Assembly (NCBI GenBank): GCA_937132145.1
Contig: CAKZNY010000267.1
Coordinates: 1-10,298, forward strand
Reading direction: 5' to 3'
Origin: an uncultured Paracoccaceae bacterium
Lineage (GTDB): Bacteria > Pseudomonadota > Alphaproteobacteria > Rhodobacterales > Rhodobacteraceae
DNA: 10,298 nt
Below, one piece after another: positions 8,128 to 10,298 of the stretch. Position 1 is the stretch's first letter, and each line of letters begins with the position of its first letter. The notes under the pieces were generated by a model, which saw only the letters and a list, made by a program, of their open reading frames with translations, had not been told where the DNA came from and ran no database searches. The translations under genes and the position numbers were made by a program.

Positions 8128-9768
8128 TCAGGCTGCCCGTTTGCCAACAATGTCACGAAGCTCGTGAAAATTCAACGGCAAGTTCACTATGAAATCAAAG
8201 GCGTCTTTATCTATCGGCGTACCCAATGCTATCAGGTATGCCGGTGGAGTGATTTCGCGCGCCTGCGATAAAAATTCATTCTCGGCGGCGCTTCCGGCCT
8301 CGATCAGAACAATATGCACGGAGTTTTCATCGCCATCATGCACAAAATTCACGTCGACACCAACCAAGGCAGCACGACAAATCGCGGCCATAGCGTCGGT
8401 GCTTGATAGAACCTCGACATTCAACGCCGTCGCCACGAATTCTTCGACCGGTATCGAAACAATCACCGAAATCCGTTCGCCTGCGGGGTTGTCCACGCGC
8501 AAACTTCCTTGCATCACCTCGATAAAGCCTCGCGCAATTGCCGGACCGAGGGCATCGGTCGTAAACGATTCCCCCGTCCGATCCTCCTCGCCGAGTATCA
8601 AATTCGGCGTCCACGCCCCGCCGTCCGACGAATACTCGAACGACAGCGTCACCAATAACGCACCACCCTCGAAGGAAAACTCCATCTCGGCATCCCGCAC
8701 GCCGGCAGTTTCGACAATATACTGCGCGAGATGGCTGAAAGCCTGACGAAGTCTGCGAAAATCCCCCTGCAAGTGCTGCGGACACCCTTTGGTTACCGAA
8801 ACCGAAAACGTCACACCTTCCCGCCTGGCCAACGGTGCAAATTGTTCACGCACGGCAATCGCCAACTGCTTGATCTCGAAAGGCTCTATATCAAGGTGCA
8901 GATCGTCGGAATGCAAAGCGCTGAAATCCAGAATATCCGCCAACAGGTCCACCATTTTCTGGCCGGATTGTTCCGCCTGCTCAATCAGGCGAACCTGACT
9001 GTTCTGCACCGCACTTTGCTTTGACAAAGCCAGCAATCCCAGCACGCCATTCATAGGTGTGCGTAATTCATGGCTCATCATTGTCAGGAATTTCGATTTG
9101 GCACGACTGGCCTTGTCGGCCGTGGCCGCAAGCTTCAGATTGGTATCCGCAAGACGCTTGTAGCGCATACTTTCACGATTGATATACGCGAGCGACGCAA
9201 GCGCTATTGCAATCGCCAGACCGTTCAACAGCAACGTATGAATAACGCCGGATTGCAGTTGTTCGCGAATTTCGCGCCCCCGCACCTCTTCGCCCAGAGT
9301 AACCATGCGACTGAACGTTCGTAACTCATCAGCGTAATGCCTGAATATCTGCAACAATTCCACGACTTCCGCATTGTCGTTTTCCGCCAATCCGACAATC
9401 CGGCGGTCGACAATTTTCATATCGGAAAACAACCGTGAAATGATTTCGGTTTCACGGTCATACACCCTTAACCGCTCGCCGATGCCGCCCTGATTGAAGA
9501 TCGCGATCCTGCTCCAAAGGATATCAAAGCGGTTGTTTACATCGGCCGCGTCAATCCCTGACTCTACAATCTGGAATTGGATAAGGGCCTCGCGAAACCT
9601 GCCCAACTCCTGTTCCAACTGGTAGGAGGCCCATGTAATATCCTCTAGACTGGCGGCCTGCATAGCAGCCACGTCTTTGCGAAAGGCCTTGTAGCCAACG
9701 ATCGCAAGACTGATGGCCGCAAGGAAAACGGCCAAAACCACAAAACGTGGGAGGCCGACTACCTTCAC
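8128..9768 (-). CDS. Membrane hybrid histidine kinase with degenerate ATP-binding and receiver domains
   Basis: Inner-membrane protein of 546 residues starting with GTG. TM1 (about 8-28) and TM2 (about 175-195) bracket a mostly helical periplasmic domain of about 145 residues. The cytoplasmic HisKA part is intact, with H233 in MSHELRTPMNGVLG. The ATP-binding domain is poorly kept. The N-box region (336-356) has GDFRRLRQ, but the Asn-containing part reads HLAQYIV. The D-box retains at most D382 and G384, and the G2 loop reads TDALGPAIARG with most glycines lost. Residues 449-541 look like a receiver, but the acidic pair is SS (455-456), the phospho-acceptor position in IVLIEAG is Glu490, and the Lys position is Leu530. 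It is probably a pseudokinase that signals through protein contacts or acts as a phosphatase. The start overlaps the upstream stop by 4 nt (GTGA), which suggests a functional pair. Confidence 0.9.
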   Translation of the reverse strand: MKVVGLPRFVVLAVFLAAISLAIVGYKAFRKDVAAMQAASLEDITWASYQLEQELGRFREALIQFQIVESGIDAADVNNRFDILWSRIAIFNQGGIGERLRVYDRETEIISRLFSDMKIVDRRIVGLAENDNAEVVELLQIFRHYADELRTFSRMVTLGEEVRGREIREQLQSGVIHTLLLNGLAIAIALASLAYINRESMRYKRLADTNLKLAATADKASRAKSKFLTMMSHELRTPMNGVLGLLALSKQSAVQNSQVRLIEQAEQSGQKMVDLLADILDFSALHSDDLHLDIEPFEIKQLAIAVREQFAPLARREGVTFSVSVTKGCPQHLQGDFRRLRQAFSHLAQYIVETAGVRDAEMEFSFEGGALLVTLSFEYSSDGGAWTPNLILGEEDRTGESFTTDALGPAIARGFIEVMQGSLRVDNPAGERISVIVSIPVEEFVATALNVEVLSSTDAMAAICRAALVGVDVNFVHDGDENSVHIVLIEAGSAAENEFLSQAREITPPAYLIALGTPIDKDAFDFIVNLPLNFHELRDIVGKRAA

Positions 9769-10262
9769 AATGCTTCAACCTTGATCAACTGCCAGATCAA
9801 TCGGTCATTATACACGCGATCCTGCAATTCAACATTATCGCTCATGGGGTAAATCACCCAGATCGGCCCTTTGTCCCGGATAGAGAGCCTCACGCCATTT
9901 TGGGACATGGCGAAAATCACGTCGAAGTCCAAAATATCCGACATCGGCACCTCGACCGCATAATCGTTAACAGCGATAAAGTGCAGCATCTCGATTTCCG
10001 AGGCGTTCAGCAATGCAATCACATCACGCGCCAGCGGGCCTGTGAACTCGGCCAACCCGTCCACAAATTCGTTTTCGGTGTGCACCGTGAATTGGTCCAT
10101 TGCCAACAGATCGTCTTCTGTCAATTCAATGACAACACCGTCCGAGACATTCGTTAAACTAAGGTACACTTCACCACCGGCGCTTGCTGCGCTGGCGTAG
10201 AAGAAAGTAAGAACAAAAAGACCACTTACAAAACGCCTCACGACAGTTAACAAACTATTCAT
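9765..10262 (-). CDS. Secreted molybdopterin-oxidoreductase-fold-like protein, cysteine-free
   Basis: Predicted periplasmic protein of 165 residues. The N-terminus has Arg9-Arg10, a hydrophobic core (about 11-22) and a signal-peptidase site after ASAASA (23-28). The mature part resembles small stand-alone members of the oxidoreductase molybdopterin-binding (sulfite-oxidase-fold) family: FTGP (73-76), the A-x-NDY-x-VEVP-x-SD block (97-109) and RDKGPIWVIYP (129-139). It has no cysteine at all, so the Cys that holds molybdenum in sulfite oxidase or YedY (MsrP) is missing, and a redox role through molybdenum is unlikely. Being translationally coupled to the membrane kinase, it may be its ligand-binding partner, as LuxP is for LuxQ (inference). 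The ATG has AGGAG at 10275-10271 with an 8-nt gap. The promoter would lie in the last 36 nt or beyond the window. Confidence 0.78.
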   Translation of the reverse strand: MNSLLTVVRRFVSGLFVLTFFYASAASAGGEVYLSLTNVSDGVVIELTEDDLLAMDQFTVHTENEFVDGLAEFTGPLARDVIALLNASEIEMLHFIAVNDYAVEVPMSDILDFDVIFAMSQNGVRLSIRDKGPIWVIYPMSDNVELQDRVYNDRLIWQLIKVEAL

Positions 10263-10298
10263 GATTTACACTCCTATATCTGTTGAATTTACTTGCAA

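Noticed and set aside
8189..8746. 185-codon open frame on the + strand
   Set aside because: It is antisense to the membrane kinase, low in complexity (many Ser, Ala, Thr, Ile) and shows no ribosome site or family resemblance.
9099..9120. TGGCACG followed by TTGT on the + strand, like a sigma-54 promoter
   Set aside because: Seven bases separate the two elements instead of four or five, it points into the antisense strand of a coding region, and no gene follows.

Overview
The window looks like a chromosomal segment of a marine alphaproteobacterium, most likely Rhodobacterales (Roseobacter-like). This rests on overall protein character, the nucleoside-salvage gene cluster and the roughly balanced base composition. 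It is a judgement from the sequence alone, with no database search. Coding density is very high and no stretch over 300 bases lacks a gene. No tRNA, rRNA, CRISPR array, insertion sequence or phage gene was seen.

Left part, + strand (2-1766): the 3' part of an NCS2-family purine-type permease, broken by an apparent one-base frameshift near 697, then uraD (OHCU decarboxylase of urate degradation). A strong hairpin lies between them. Together they suggest uptake and breakdown of oxidised purines.

Middle, - strand (5068 down to 1776): a promoter and the compact operon cdd-deoB-add-upp. The enzymes deaminate cytidine and adenosine, move phosphate on (deoxy)ribose-phosphate and recapture uracil as UMP. 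Genes are 2 nt apart, overlapping by 4 nt, or 12-16 nt apart. No nucleoside phosphorylase is in the cluster, although DeoB needs one to supply its substrate. The upp and uraD ends converge with 9 nt between them.

Right part, - strand (10262 down to 5098): a four-gene signalling cassette. In transcription order it encodes (1) a secreted, cysteine-free protein resembling the molybdopterin-binding oxidoreductase fold; (2) a membrane hybrid kinase with an intact phospho-acceptor His but a decayed ATP-binding domain and a receiver lacking its key residues; (3) a soluble, sensor-less hybrid kinase with an intact catalytic core, a receiver and an Hpt-like domain; and (4) a sigma-54 activator closely resembling Vibrio LuxO. 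Genes 1 and 2 overlap by 4 nt. Genes 3 and 4 are 4 nt apart. A sigma-70-type promoter lies between 2 and 3.

The layout recalls LuxP-LuxQ-LuxU-LuxO, but with a molybdopterin-fold-like protein in the LuxP position and a probable pseudokinase as the membrane receptor. This is the most interesting part of the window. A working model, which is inference, is that the secreted protein and membrane pseudokinase sense something in the periplasm and control the soluble kinase, which passes phosphate through its receiver and Hpt domain to the LuxO-like activator.
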